Source: a virus. Taken from it: DNA of 40,148 nt. The number at the start of each line of letters is the position of its first letter. Position 1 is the first letter of the stretch. The position numbers and the translations under genes were made by a program. The stretch lies in the IMG/VR virus record IMGVR_UViG_3300031857_000472, positions 1 to 40,148 of that record; one strand, given 5' to 3'. Below are positions 15,872-22,707 of the stretch, one piece after another. The notes beneath the pieces are model-generated. The model was not told the origin of the DNA and did no database searches. It saw only the letters and a list, made by a program, of their open reading frames with translations.

Positions 15872-16143
15872 AGCGCGCAGCTCTCCTCCTCACCGCCACG
15901 CTCCTCGCGGGCTGCGCCACGACTGACACGCCCGCCTCCTACGCCCCGATGCCCGTCACCTACGGGGCTGGCATGCGGTCAATGGACAGCCTGACGGGCA
16001 ACCCGCCCATGCTGATGCCGTACACGCCGCTTCGCCAGCAGAGCGTGGACGTGTATGTGCATCAGGCGCCCGGCCCCGTGCCGATGCTGCAGCATCAGGT
16101 GTTGCAGCCGCTCCGCCCCGTCACCCTTCGGCCGCTGAACTGA
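15868..16143 (+). CDS. lipoprotein in the repressor-side operon
   Basis: 91 residues, ATG 15868 after GGAGGG. The signal peptide MKRAALLLTATLLAGC has a clear lipobox (LAGC), so the mature protein is lipid-anchored at the periplasmic face of a membrane. The body is Pro/Met-rich and probably unstructured. It ends in LQHQVLQPLRPVTL. That tail is nearly the same as the C-terminus of the virion cell-wall hydrolase at 29572-30237, and the DNA matches 24 of 26 bases over the core. A superinfection-exclusion role is a reasonable guess, given the lysogeny-side operon and the surface location. Confidence 0.8.
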   Translation: MKRAALLLTATLLAGCATTDTPASYAPMPVTYGAGMRSMDSLTGNPPMLMPYTPLRQQSVDVYVHQAPGPVPMLQHQVLQPLRPVTLRPLN

Positions 16144-16153
16144 GGGGCGGCAA

Positions 16154-16432
16154 ATGGCGCGGTATTGGTACGACCTCACAGACGACAAGTGGATTTCACC
16201 CTCTTCCACCGATCAGGTGGATGCCGGCGCCTCGGCGGAACCGGGGCATTGCCTAAACCACGACAGGGTCGAACACTCCAAGCCCTTGGGTGCCGACCCC
16301 TTAGCCCCACGCCCCCTGCGTTCCCCTAGCGCAGGGGGCACTCTGGCGCTTCGTGTGTTCGATGCACTGCTGACGATTGCGGCGCTGGCGATGTTCGCTA
16401 CGGTCGCGCTGTTCGTGATGGCGCTGGCATGA
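16154..16432 (+). CDS. small single-pass membrane protein
   Basis: 92 residues, ATG 16154 after GAGGGG. The N-terminal half is soluble, starting RYWYDLTDDKWISPS. The C-terminal 22 residues form one hydrophobic helix (ALLTIAALAMFATVALFVMAL). The middle is encoded by low-complexity DNA containing a 10-bp perfect hairpin. The family is not recognised. Confidence 0.6.
   Translation: MARYWYDLTDDKWISPSSTDQVDAGASAEPGHCLNHDRVEHSKPLGADPLAPRPLRSPSAGGTLALRVFDALLTIAALAMFATVALFVMALA
16311..16339 (+). repeat. strong hairpin inside a coding region
   Basis: GCCCCCTGCG (16311-16320) and CGCAGGGGGC (16330-16339) are perfect 10-bp arms around a 9-base loop. The hairpin lies in the low-complexity centre of the 92-residue gene. 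No T-run follows, so it is not a classic terminator. Confidence 0.8.
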
Positions 16433-16629
16433 CAGCCCCCTACCGCTTCCAGAAATGGCTGCCCTGCCGCCACTGCGAAGGCCGCGGCCAGTATCATGGT
16501 TACTTGTCGAACGATCCCGGCGAGCGCCCAGGCTGGCACAGCTGCTCTGACTGCGGCGGCACCGGCTGCTCGCCTTACTTGAACACCCCTGACCACAAGA
16601 TCGAGGACGAGCATGACGAGCGCCGCTGA
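16429..16629 (+). CDS. DnaJ-type zinc-finger small protein
   Basis: 66 residues with ATGA overlap on the upstream stop. CRHCEGRG and CSDCGGTG form two CxxCxGxG motifs, as in the DnaJ zinc centre, binding one zinc. The C-terminus is acidic. Such small proteins are common near phage recombination genes. The precise function is unknown. Confidence 0.75.
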   Translation: MTAPYRFQKWLPCRHCEGRGQYHGYLSNDPGERPGWHSCSDCGGTGCSPYLNTPDHKIEDEHDERR

Positions 16630-17362
16630 GAAGCATGGTCTGCAGCATTGGAGCGTCTCCACGCTCAACCTGGCGCAGGCCGACATGGCGCTGTTCCTGC
16701 TCAAGCTGAAAGGCTTCCGTGGCAGCGTTGGCGCCGCCGCGCATCGTGGCACTGCCTCCGAGCTTGGCCTTGTCATGGGCCTTATGGACCCCGCTGCTAC
16801 ACTGGCCGATTGTCAGGCAGCGGCCGTCAAAGAATTTGACCGGCTGACGGCGCTGTCGGGTGATCCCAACCGGGAGAAAGAGCGCGATGCCGTGCCCGGC
16901 ATTGTTGAGCAGGCGCTGGCTGAGTTGAAGCCGTATGGCGTCCCGAGCCACACCCAGCTCAAGATCGAGTGGAAGCACCCCGACCTGGCGCTGCCCTTTG
17001 TTGGCTACGCCGACCTCTACTACGAGGAAGCCGGCATTGTGGTGGACCTCAAGACGCAGCTGCGGCTGGCGTCGGAAATCTCTTCTCAGCATGCGCGCCA
17101 GGTGTCGCTCTACTGCGCCGCCATCTCCGACAACCTCGACGGCCGCGTGACATATGCCACGCCGAAAAAATGCGCGACGTATCAGGTCGAGAACATGCGC
17201 GAACACGTCGAGGCCCTGGTGAAGATCGCCCAGCGCGTGGAGCGGTTCCTGTCGATCAGCGAAGACATGGATGAGTTGTGCGGGATGGTTATTCCGAACA
17301 CGGATCTTTTCTACTACGACGCCGCGACCCGCCAGAAGGCATTCGAGGTGTTCGGCATCTAA
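16613..17362 (+). CDS. PD-(D/E)XK exonuclease (Cas4/RecB-like)
   Basis: 249 residues, ATG 16613 after GAGGACGAG. AHRGTASELG supplies the N-terminal His/Glu, GYADLYYEEAGIVVDLKTQ the Asp and Asp-x-Lys core, and QVSLYCA the following Gln/Tyr helix. This order matches phage RecB/Cas4-like exonucleases. It probably resects double-strand ends for annealing recombination with the SSB-like and RuvC-like proteins encoded next. No four-Cys iron-sulphur site is evident. Confidence 0.85.
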   Translation: MTSAAEKHGLQHWSVSTLNLAQADMALFLLKLKGFRGSVGAAAHRGTASELGLVMGLMDPAATLADCQAAAVKEFDRLTALSGDPNREKERDAVPGIVEQALAELKPYGVPSHTQLKIEWKHPDLALPFVGYADLYYEEAGIVVDLKTQLRLASEISSQHARQVSLYCAAISDNLDGRVTYATPKKCATYQVENMREHVEALVKIAQRVERFLSISEDMDELCGMVIPNTDLFYYDAATRQKAFEVFGI

Positions 17363-17413
17363 ACGGCAACGCCGCGGGCCTCATCGCGGCACAATGTGAA
17401 AGGCAAAATTGAA

Positions 17414-18007
17414 ATGTCAATTCTCGGACTGAGCGGCGGCGGTGGCAATTACATCAGGTTCCAGCCCAGCATCAACGCCTGGATCTTTGACAAGGAAGAG
17501 CTGGCCCTCAAGAAGGTGCTCTTTGACCTCGACAGCGTCAAGACTGGTTGGGGCCTGATGATGGAAGGCCAGGCACCGACCTGGGTGTGGGACCAGAGCC
17601 TCGGCCAGCGTGCGCCCAAGCCCGAGGGCGATTTCAAGCGCGGGTTTTCTGTCCGCATGTACCTCGGCCCGCAGCGTGGCTGGGCGGAGTGGTCTTCGAC
17701 GGGCACCGGGCCGTGCATGGGTTTTGAGGCGCTTTACGATGCGGCGTCGAAGGACAAGGACGCCAACGAAGGCATGGCGCTGGTCGCCACCTACACCGGC
17801 AGCCGCGCTGAGAAGATCGGCAAGGGGAATACCCGCGTGCCGCTGTTCGGGGTGACGGGCTGGGCAGACAAGCCGGCGGATGACAGCGGCGAGGACGAGG
17901 CACCTGCGCCGAAGGTCGCGGCAAAGTCTCCTCCTGCCACCGGCTCCAAGCCTGTCGGTGCGCCTCAGAAGAAGGCCGCGATGGCTGACAGCGAGGACTT
18001 CGGCTGA
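17414..18007 (+). CDS. SSB-like DNA-binding protein
   Basis: 197 residues. ATG 17414 is preferred to a GTG 6 codons upstream because AAAGG lies about 10 bp before it. The first 150 residues form a beta-rich region (NYIRFQPSINAWIFD, VLFDLDSVKTGWG, GKGNTRVPLFGV) seen in phage ssDNA-binding-like proteins beside exonucleases. A disordered Ala/Pro linker follows, then an acidic tip, DSEDFG, like the SSB C-terminal protein-docking tail. It would coat single strands made by the exonuclease. Family assignment is from memory of similar operons. Confidence 0.65.
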   Translation: MSILGLSGGGGNYIRFQPSINAWIFDKEELALKKVLFDLDSVKTGWGLMMEGQAPTWVWDQSLGQRAPKPEGDFKRGFSVRMYLGPQRGWAEWSSTGTGPCMGFEALYDAASKDKDANEGMALVATYTGSRAEKIGKGNTRVPLFGVTGWADKPADDSGEDEAPAPKVAAKSPPATGSKPVGAPQKKAAMADSEDFG

Positions 18008-18483
18008 TGATCGTGGCGGGGATCGATCCTGGCCTTTCGGGTGCTGTCGCGATCCTCGATCACGATGGAAGCCTGCTGACCGTCTTCGACATTCCGACCG
18101 TCGAGGAAGCACACGGCAAGGGGATGCGCTCGCGCGTATCCCCAGCCCTCCTGCAGGACGAGATGATCGGCGACGTGCGTGTCGGCGTGGCGTTCATCGA
18201 ACACGTTGCCTCGAGCCCGCAGATGGGCGTCACCAGCGCCTTCCGCTTCGGCGAGGCCTTCGGCGCAACGCTGGCGGTGCTGCAGTGCCTCGGCATCAAG
18301 ACGGAACTGGTGCGGCCGCAGACCTGGAAGAAGGCCCTGGGGCTGAACTCCGAGGCCGAGGTGTCACGCGCACGCGCGATCGAGCAGTGGCCCGACAGCT
18401 CGCATTATTTCAAGCGGAAGCTTGATCACAACCGCGCCGAGGCGGCGCTGATTGCGGAGTATGGAAGGAGGGTGGTGAGGTGA
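18007..18483 (+). CDS. RuvC-like Holliday junction resolvase
   Basis: 158 residues, with TGATG coupling to the SSB-like gene. The RNase H fold begins with GIDPGLSGA (Asp7), then FIEHV (Glu65) and LDHNRAEAALIAEYG (Asp140, Glu145). These are the acidic residues of RuvC. It would cut four-way junctions from recombination or replication, clearing branches before packaging. The size matches phage RuvC relatives. Confidence 0.88.
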   Translation: MIVAGIDPGLSGAVAILDHDGSLLTVFDIPTVEEAHGKGMRSRVSPALLQDEMIGDVRVGVAFIEHVASSPQMGVTSAFRFGEAFGATLAVLQCLGIKTELVRPQTWKKALGLNSEAEVSRARAIEQWPDSSHYFKRKLDHNRAEAALIAEYGRRVVR

Positions 18484-19310
18484 CGCCGCTCGCAATGGCT
18501 ATCACAAAACAACTGATGCTGCCTCCGAAAGACAGATCGCGCATTGATTATGGTGGCCTGTCAAAGCGAATGGACGATGTTCATTGTTTTGAGATCACCG
18601 ACATTGCAGACGCTGCGTATGAACTTGGACGTGAAGCGTTTGCCAGAGGTAAACTCGCAAACGAACAGACATTTCTTCCTGCGCCAAAGACGTGGATGGA
18701 GCATCGTTTGTTTGACGGAAACAGGGTTGGTTTTTTGGCTGAAGACACAGGCAAAGGTGAAATCATTTGTTGGACGGCTATTCTTACAAATACCGGCATA
18801 TTCAGCTCTTATCCTGATCCGTTTACTGTCAACTTGAAATGGCACGGAAAGCTTGAGGATGGAAACATTCCTGTCCGCTATTCTTGGAGTTTTGACGCCA
18901 GAAAACTTGCAGAAACAGTACAGATAGACCCGCAACGAGTGGCGATAACAACAAGCCTCACGATTGTTGGCGCACTGGCGTTCATCAATTCGCCTCGCAT
19001 CATAGGTCGCCGCCAGCACATGCCGCATCGCGGCCTGCAACGCGATCTATTGCGGCAACAGAAACTGATCGGAAAATTCCCGCTGCATGCGTGGACCGAG
19101 ATTGTTCTTGATGTAACTCCGCCAAAGGAAGCGGAAGGACAGCACGAATACGAAGCCCACCTTACCGGGCGGCGGGCATTGCATTTTGTTCGCGCGCACC
19201 TCCGCATCCGCGAAGGCAAGCTCATTTTTGTGAAGTCACATTGGCGTGGTGATGCGTCGATTGGCATCAAGCAATCTCGTTACAAACTGAAAAAACAGGA
19301 CGCGGCATGA
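18480..19310 (+). CDS. conserved hypothetical protein, AT-richer than neighbours
   Basis: 276 residues. GTG 18480 overlaps the RuvC stop; MAITKQ at 18495 is the other start. It reads as a soluble alpha/beta protein. The most striking part is about residues 178-205 (SPRIIGRRQHMPHRGLQRDL), followed by a HAWTEI strand and a C-terminal AHLRIREGKLIFVKSHWRGD. I know similar phage proteins but no function. Many A/T-ending codons set it apart from the genes on both sides, which suggests recent acquisition. Confidence 0.7.
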   Translation: MTPLAMAITKQLMLPPKDRSRIDYGGLSKRMDDVHCFEITDIADAAYELGREAFARGKLANEQTFLPAPKTWMEHRLFDGNRVGFLAEDTGKGEIICWTAILTNTGIFSSYPDPFTVNLKWHGKLEDGNIPVRYSWSFDARKLAETVQIDPQRVAITTSLTIVGALAFINSPRIIGRRQHMPHRGLQRDLLRQQKLIGKFPLHAWTEIVLDVTPPKEAEGQHEYEAHLTGRRALHFVRAHLRIREGKLIFVKSHWRGDASIGIKQSRYKLKKQDAA

Positions 19311-19567
19311 CCACCGACGACATCCTCGATGACCGCCACAAGACCTATGGCACGTTCATGGACGTGTCTGCGGTGGCGGTAGGCCTCAAGCAGATCATCC
19401 GCGACCGGCGGCCTGACCTGATGCCGGATCAGGAAGAGGCGTTGAGCCTCATCTGCACGAAGATCGCAAGGATCGTGAACGGCGACCCCAATCATATCGA
19501 CAGCTGGCGCGACGTGGCGGGATACGCCCAGCTGGTGGCCGACCGCCTGGAAGGGAAAACACGATGA
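19307..19567 (+). CDS. DUF6378-like phage protein
   Basis: 86 residues with ATGA overlap. The pattern RHKTYGTFMDVS, QEEAL, KIARIVNG and DSWRDVAGYAQL is that of a common small all-helical phage family (DUF6378 in my recollection). The fold and invariant acidic residues recall MazG-type helices, but no pyrophosphatase site is proven. The function is unknown. Confidence 0.7.
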   Translation: MTTDDILDDRHKTYGTFMDVSAVAVGLKQIIRDRRPDLMPDQEEALSLICTKIARIVNGDPNHIDSWRDVAGYAQLVADRLEGKTR

Positions 19568-19758
19568 TCGAGTTCCTTTTTCTGTCCATCATCTTTGCGT
19601 GCGGCGTGTTCGCCGGCTTCATCAGCGGCACGATCTTCAACAAGTGGCGCGACGGGCCGCCGCCAATCGACGAATGGGAAGAGGGCTATTTCCACGACGA
19701 GCGCCCGCGCGCCGTCACCCGCATCCAATCCAAACACATCGACTGGGAGGTACGCTGA
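19564..19758 (+). CDS. small N-terminal membrane-anchored protein
   Basis: 64 residues with ATGA overlap. One hydrophobic helix (FLFLSIIFACGVFAGFISG) is followed by a charged cytoplasmic tail of 40 residues. The family is not recognised. Confidence 0.6.
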   Translation: MIEFLFLSIIFACGVFAGFISGTIFNKWRDGPPPIDEWEEGYFHDERPRAVTRIQSKHIDWEVR

Positions 19759-19759
19759 A

Positions 19760-19999
19760 ATGATCACCAACATCGTCAGCATGATTGCAGAACTGAAGGC
19801 CGAGAAAGCCGCCGGCAATGACATGGCCGCGCAGCTGGTGGCGCGCATCGACGCCCACATTCGCGATCTCGAGACGCTCAAGGCGTGGATCATGGACGCG
19901 GCCCAGGCCCGCGACATGGCGCTGGGGTCCATGCTGGGCCATGAGCCCGAGCCGCCGAAGATGCCGCAGGTGGTCGAGGCGAAGGAAGCCGCTGAGTGA
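19760..19999 (+). CDS. small helical coiled-coil protein
   Basis: 79 residues. ATG 19760 follows GGAGG. It is all helix, with alternating Ala/Leu/Glu, then an acidic Pro-containing C-terminus. It overlaps the next gene by GTGA. The function is unknown. Confidence 0.6.
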   Translation: MITNIVSMIAELKAEKAAGNDMAAQLVARIDAHIRDLETLKAWIMDAAQARDMALGSMLGHEPEPPKMPQVVEAKEAAE

Positions 20000-20280
20000 A
20001 CAACATCATCGCCATCGTCATCCTCTCGGGCGCCTCCTGCATCTCGCCGATCGAAACGTCGGACGCGCTGCGGGTGACGCTGGCGAGCAAGGTGCCGTGC
20101 GCCGTCGTGATCAAGGAGCCGGTCGCCAACCCGTTCAAGGCGGCGCAGGAGGCGAACGAGCCCGCAGCTGCGGCGCCCGTGCCGCCGATCAAGACCGCCG
20201 CCAAGAAGCAGCGGTGCGGCGGCAAGAAGGTGATCTGGTTCAAGCGCGACGGCAGGTTACGGTACAGGTGTCAGAGGTGA
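19996..20280 (+). CDS. secreted small protein upstream of dpdA-like gene
   Basis: 94 residues with a GTG start overlapping the previous stop. The N-terminus NNIIAIVILSGASC looks like a short signal or lipoprotein signal, though the GASC box is not ideal. A Pro/Ala-rich middle leads to a basic CGGKKVIWFKRDGRLRYRC end with two Cys. It overlaps the start of the DpdA-like gene, so the two are coupled. The function is unknown. Confidence 0.55.
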   Translation: MNNIIAIVILSGASCISPIETSDALRVTLASKVPCAVVIKEPVANPFKAAQEANEPAAAAPVPPIKTAAKKQRCGGKKVIWFKRDGRLRYRCQR

Positions 20281-20957
20281 TCCATTATCACGGCACACCG
20301 ATCACGCCTGTGGCGCGGCTCTATGAGCTCGCAGGCGCGCATTTCTGCGTGTCGTACATGGCGCCCGGTGACGTGCGCCGCTGCCATGAGATCGGCCAGT
20401 CGGTGATGCTCGACAATGGCGCCTTCTCCGTGTGGCGGCGCGGTGCCGTGCCCGATTGGAATGGCTATTACAAATGGACCGACGAATGGCTCGACGCTCC
20501 GACAACCTGGGCCATTATCCCCGATGTCGTTGAGGCGGGCGAAGACGAGCAGGATGCCTTGATCGCTCAGTGGCCGCATGGGCTGCGCGGTGCGCCAGTC
20601 TGGCACCTGCATGAAAGCATCGACCGCTTGCTGCGGCTCCTCGAGCAATGGCCGAAGGTGTGCATGGGCTCGAGCGCGCAGTATGCCGTCCCGCTCTCTG
20701 AGCCTTGGCGTCGGCGCATGGACGAGGCTTGGAACGCAATCGCCGCAAAACACCGCCGCACGCCGTGGGTCCACATGCTGCGGGGCATGGCGTGCAGCGG
20801 CGAGCGTTGGCCGTTTGCATCGGTTGATAGCACCGACATCGCCCGCAATCACAACCGCCCACAGAACACGCCGAAATCAATGCGCGAACGGTGGGACGCC
20901 GTGCAGTGCCCGGCGCGCTGGAAATTCGCCCCCGAACAGATGGAATTGATTGCATGA
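20277..20957 (+). CDS. dpdA: DpdA-like DNA base-exchange enzyme (TGT superfamily)
   Basis: 226 residues. GTG 20277 overlaps the upstream stop as GTGA; an in-frame GTG lies 3 codons earlier. Motifs match the tRNA-guanine transglycosylase barrel in order: VMLDNGAFSVWR (Asp46, the substrate-binding Asp), WAIIPDVVEAG (Asp83), VCMGSSAQY (Gly131-Ser133) and FASVDSTDIARNH (Asp184, the likely nucleophile). The TGT zinc site (CxCxxC) is missing, and the protein is shorter than bacterial DpdA. In characterised phages DpdA relatives swap guanine in DNA for a 7-deazaguanine such as preQ0. The adjacent YhhQ-type transporter supports the same job here, protecting phage DNA from restriction. The exact base is not predictable. 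Confidence 0.82.
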   Translation: MIHYHGTPITPVARLYELAGAHFCVSYMAPGDVRRCHEIGQSVMLDNGAFSVWRRGAVPDWNGYYKWTDEWLDAPTTWAIIPDVVEAGEDEQDALIAQWPHGLRGAPVWHLHESIDRLLRLLEQWPKVCMGSSAQYAVPLSEPWRRRMDEAWNAIAAKHRRTPWVHMLRGMACSGERWPFASVDSTDIARNHNRPQNTPKSMRERWDAVQCPARWKFAPEQMELIA

Positions 20958-21460
20958 GATATCTGGTTTTTGTCGCATTCCTCGCCACCATCCCGATCGC
21001 CAACTGGCTGATCGGAAATGTGGGGACGACGTGCATCCCGAACGGGCCTTGCCTGATCCCTGTTGCTCCCGGCTTGATGGCACCTTCGGGCGTCCTGATG
21101 ATCGGCCTCGCTCTAGTGTTGCGCGATGCCGTGCAGCAGCAGCTCGGCATGCGCTGGGCGATTTCCGCCATTGCGGCGGGCGTCATCCTGTCTGCCGCCA
21201 TTGCACCCCCCGCCCTAGTGCTGGCGTCTGCTGCGGCCTTTCTTATTGCGGAGAGCCTTGACCTCGCAGTCTACACGCCGCTCCGTAGGCGCAGCCTCGC
21301 CTTGGCGGTGATGCTGTCGGGCGCAGTCGGTGCGCTTGCCGACAGCGCCGTGTTTCTCCTCATCGCATTCGGCAGCCTCGACTATCTGGCGGGTCAGGTC
21401 GTCGGGAAGCTTTGGATGAGCGCCGCCGCTGCTGCCTATCTTGTGTGGAGAGGCAAGTGA
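20954..21460 (+). CDS. yhhQ: YhhQ/VUT-family queuosine-precursor transporter
   Basis: 168 residues. ATG 20954 overlaps the DpdA-like stop as ATGA. About six hydrophobic helices are visible. The early ANWLIGNVG, the central PSGVLMIGLALVLRDAVQQQLG and the later LADSAVFLLIAFGS are landmarks of the VUT (vitamin uptake) family that imports preQ0/preQ1. It would sit in the host inner membrane. The genome has no queC, queD, queE or folE-like gene, so uptake is the likely source of the modified base. It is shorter than E. coli YhhQ but has the main signatures. Confidence 0.85.
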   Translation: MRYLVFVAFLATIPIANWLIGNVGTTCIPNGPCLIPVAPGLMAPSGVLMIGLALVLRDAVQQQLGMRWAISAIAAGVILSAAIAPPALVLASAAAFLIAESLDLAVYTPLRRRSLALAVMLSGAVGALADSAVFLLIAFGSLDYLAGQVVGKLWMSAAAAAYLVWRGK

Positions 21461-22065
21461 CCCCGAAGATCATCCACCACATCTGGGTCGGCCCCCGCCC
21501 GGCGCCGCGGCACTGGATGGAGACGTGGCCGCAGAAACACCCCGCCTGGCGTTACATGATCTGGGATGATGAGGTCGTCTTCCGGCTCAAGTGGCGCAAC
21601 CAGCGCCTCGTCAACGCCTACGCCGATCAAGGCGAGTGGCGCGGCGTGGCCGACGTCATCCGGTATGAGATCCTCGCCCAGCGCGGCGGATTCATGCCAG
21701 GGGCGGATTGTGAATGCCTGCGGCCGATCGACGAGCTGTTCGACGAGCCCGGCATCGACGCCTGGGCCGTCTACGAGAACGAGAAGGCTGCCCCCGGCCT
21801 CATCACCCCGGTCTACGCCGCCAAGCCCGGCGCCGCCTTCCTCGAGGCGATGATCGGGAAGGTCAGCGAGGCGTCGGCCGGCGAGCCGTGGCGCTGCGTC
21901 GGCAACCTTCTCATGCAGTCCACCTACGAGGCCCGCGACTGGCCCGACGTGAAGGTCTGGCCGTCGTGGATGTTCAACCCGGAACACTATTCCGGCCTCA
22001 CACACACCGGCCCTGAGCAGCCCTATGGGCGGCAGCATTGGGGCTCAACGAAAGGGAAGTATTGA
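21457..22065 (+). CDS. GT32-like glycosyltransferase coupled to the dpdA cassette
   Basis: 202 residues with a GTG start overlapping the transporter stop as GTGA. The N-terminus KIIHHIWVGP, the ADVIRYEILAQRGGF segment and CLRPIDELFD are signatures of the DXD sugar-transferase family (GT32). The usual DxD reads G-A-D at 82-84, so its first Asp is missing. It probably uses a nucleotide sugar in the cytoplasm. Its acceptor may be the modified DNA base (as in hypermodified phages), a virion protein or the host surface. Coupling to dpdA-yhhQ favours the first but does not prove it. Confidence 0.75.
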   Translation: MTPKIIHHIWVGPRPAPRHWMETWPQKHPAWRYMIWDDEVVFRLKWRNQRLVNAYADQGEWRGVADVIRYEILAQRGGFMPGADCECLRPIDELFDEPGIDAWAVYENEKAAPGLITPVYAAKPGAAFLEAMIGKVSEASAGEPWRCVGNLLMQSTYEARDWPDVKVWPSWMFNPEHYSGLTHTGPEQPYGRQHWGSTKGKY

Positions 22066-22391
22066 TGCTGCACCACCATTATTTCGAGACGCTCGCCGCT
22101 ATCCGCAAGGTCGAGAGAAAACACAACCTCGACCAGCTGGACCACCCGGCCCGCGCCATCCTGGAGTTCATCGGCATCGCCGAGGTCGAGGGCCGCGTGC
22201 TGAACGTCGGCAATGTTGTCGCGCAGTCGGGCGTCGGCACGCCGCCCACGGTCTACAAATATCTCGCCGACCTCAAGCAGGCGGGCTGGATTAAAGTCAG
22301 GACTTGCATTGGCGACCGCCGGCAGAAGCTGGTGCGCCTGTCCCCTGTCGCGCAGCGCGCCTTCTCCCGCATGGGTCAGGTGTTGCAGTGA
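22065..22391 (+). CDS. winged-helix regulator (MarR-like)
   Basis: 108 residues, with ATG 22065 coupled as TGATG and AAAGGGAAG upstream. The winged helix runs from about residue 25 to 95, with VVAQSGVGTPPTVYKYLADL as recognition part and GDRRQKLVRLSP as wing. It may control the modification cassette or the integrase genes that follow. Confidence 0.75.
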   Translation: MLHHHYFETLAAIRKVERKHNLDQLDHPARAILEFIGIAEVEGRVLNVGNVVAQSGVGTPPTVYKYLADLKQAGWIKVRTCIGDRRQKLVRLSPVAQRAFSRMGQVLQ

Positions 22392-22456
22392 CCGACGCCG
22401 AGATCATCGCTCTCGTCCGCGAGATGCGGGCGGCTGGTCAAGGAGTGCTGGTGTAG
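22388..22456 (+). CDS. 22-residue mini-ORF, possible gene remnant
   Basis: The GTG start overlaps the regulator stop as GTGA and the frame ends at TAG 22456. The peptide TDAEIIALVREMRAAGQ looks like the first helix of a longer phage protein. It could be a remnant, or a leader that couples translation to the excisionase-like gene 3 bases later. Confidence 0.35.
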   Translation: MTDAEIIALVREMRAAGQGVLV

Positions 22457-22458
22457 CC

Positions 22459-22707
22459 ATGCCCCGACGCGCCGAAATCGCCGCCCAGCTGCCGATCGTT
22501 TTCGGCCTCGACCGCCTGCAGGCGGCGGCAGCCATCGGCGTCAGCGCCACGACCTTTGACGGGCTGGTGCGGGAGGGCCGGATGCCCCGCCCCCGCCAGC
22601 TCGGGAGCCGCCGCATATGGGATGTTGACGAAATCCGCGCGGCGTTCAAGGTTCTACCTCGGGACGGGGAGGATCAGGAGGACGAGACATGGGCCGACGT
22701 GGGCTGA
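22459..22707 (+). CDS. excisionase-like HTH protein
   Basis: 82 residues, ATG 22459. A MerR/excisionase-type helix-turn-helix (AAAAIGVSATTFDGLVREG) precedes the wing MPRPRQLGSRRIWDVDEI, as in HTH_17 proteins. It overlaps the start of the integrase gene, the usual place for a phage Xis. It would bend attachment-site DNA and favour excision. Confidence 0.8.
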   Translation: MPRRAEIAAQLPIVFGLDRLQAAAAIGVSATTFDGLVREGRMPRPRQLGSRRIWDVDEIRAAFKVLPRDGEDQEDETWADVG

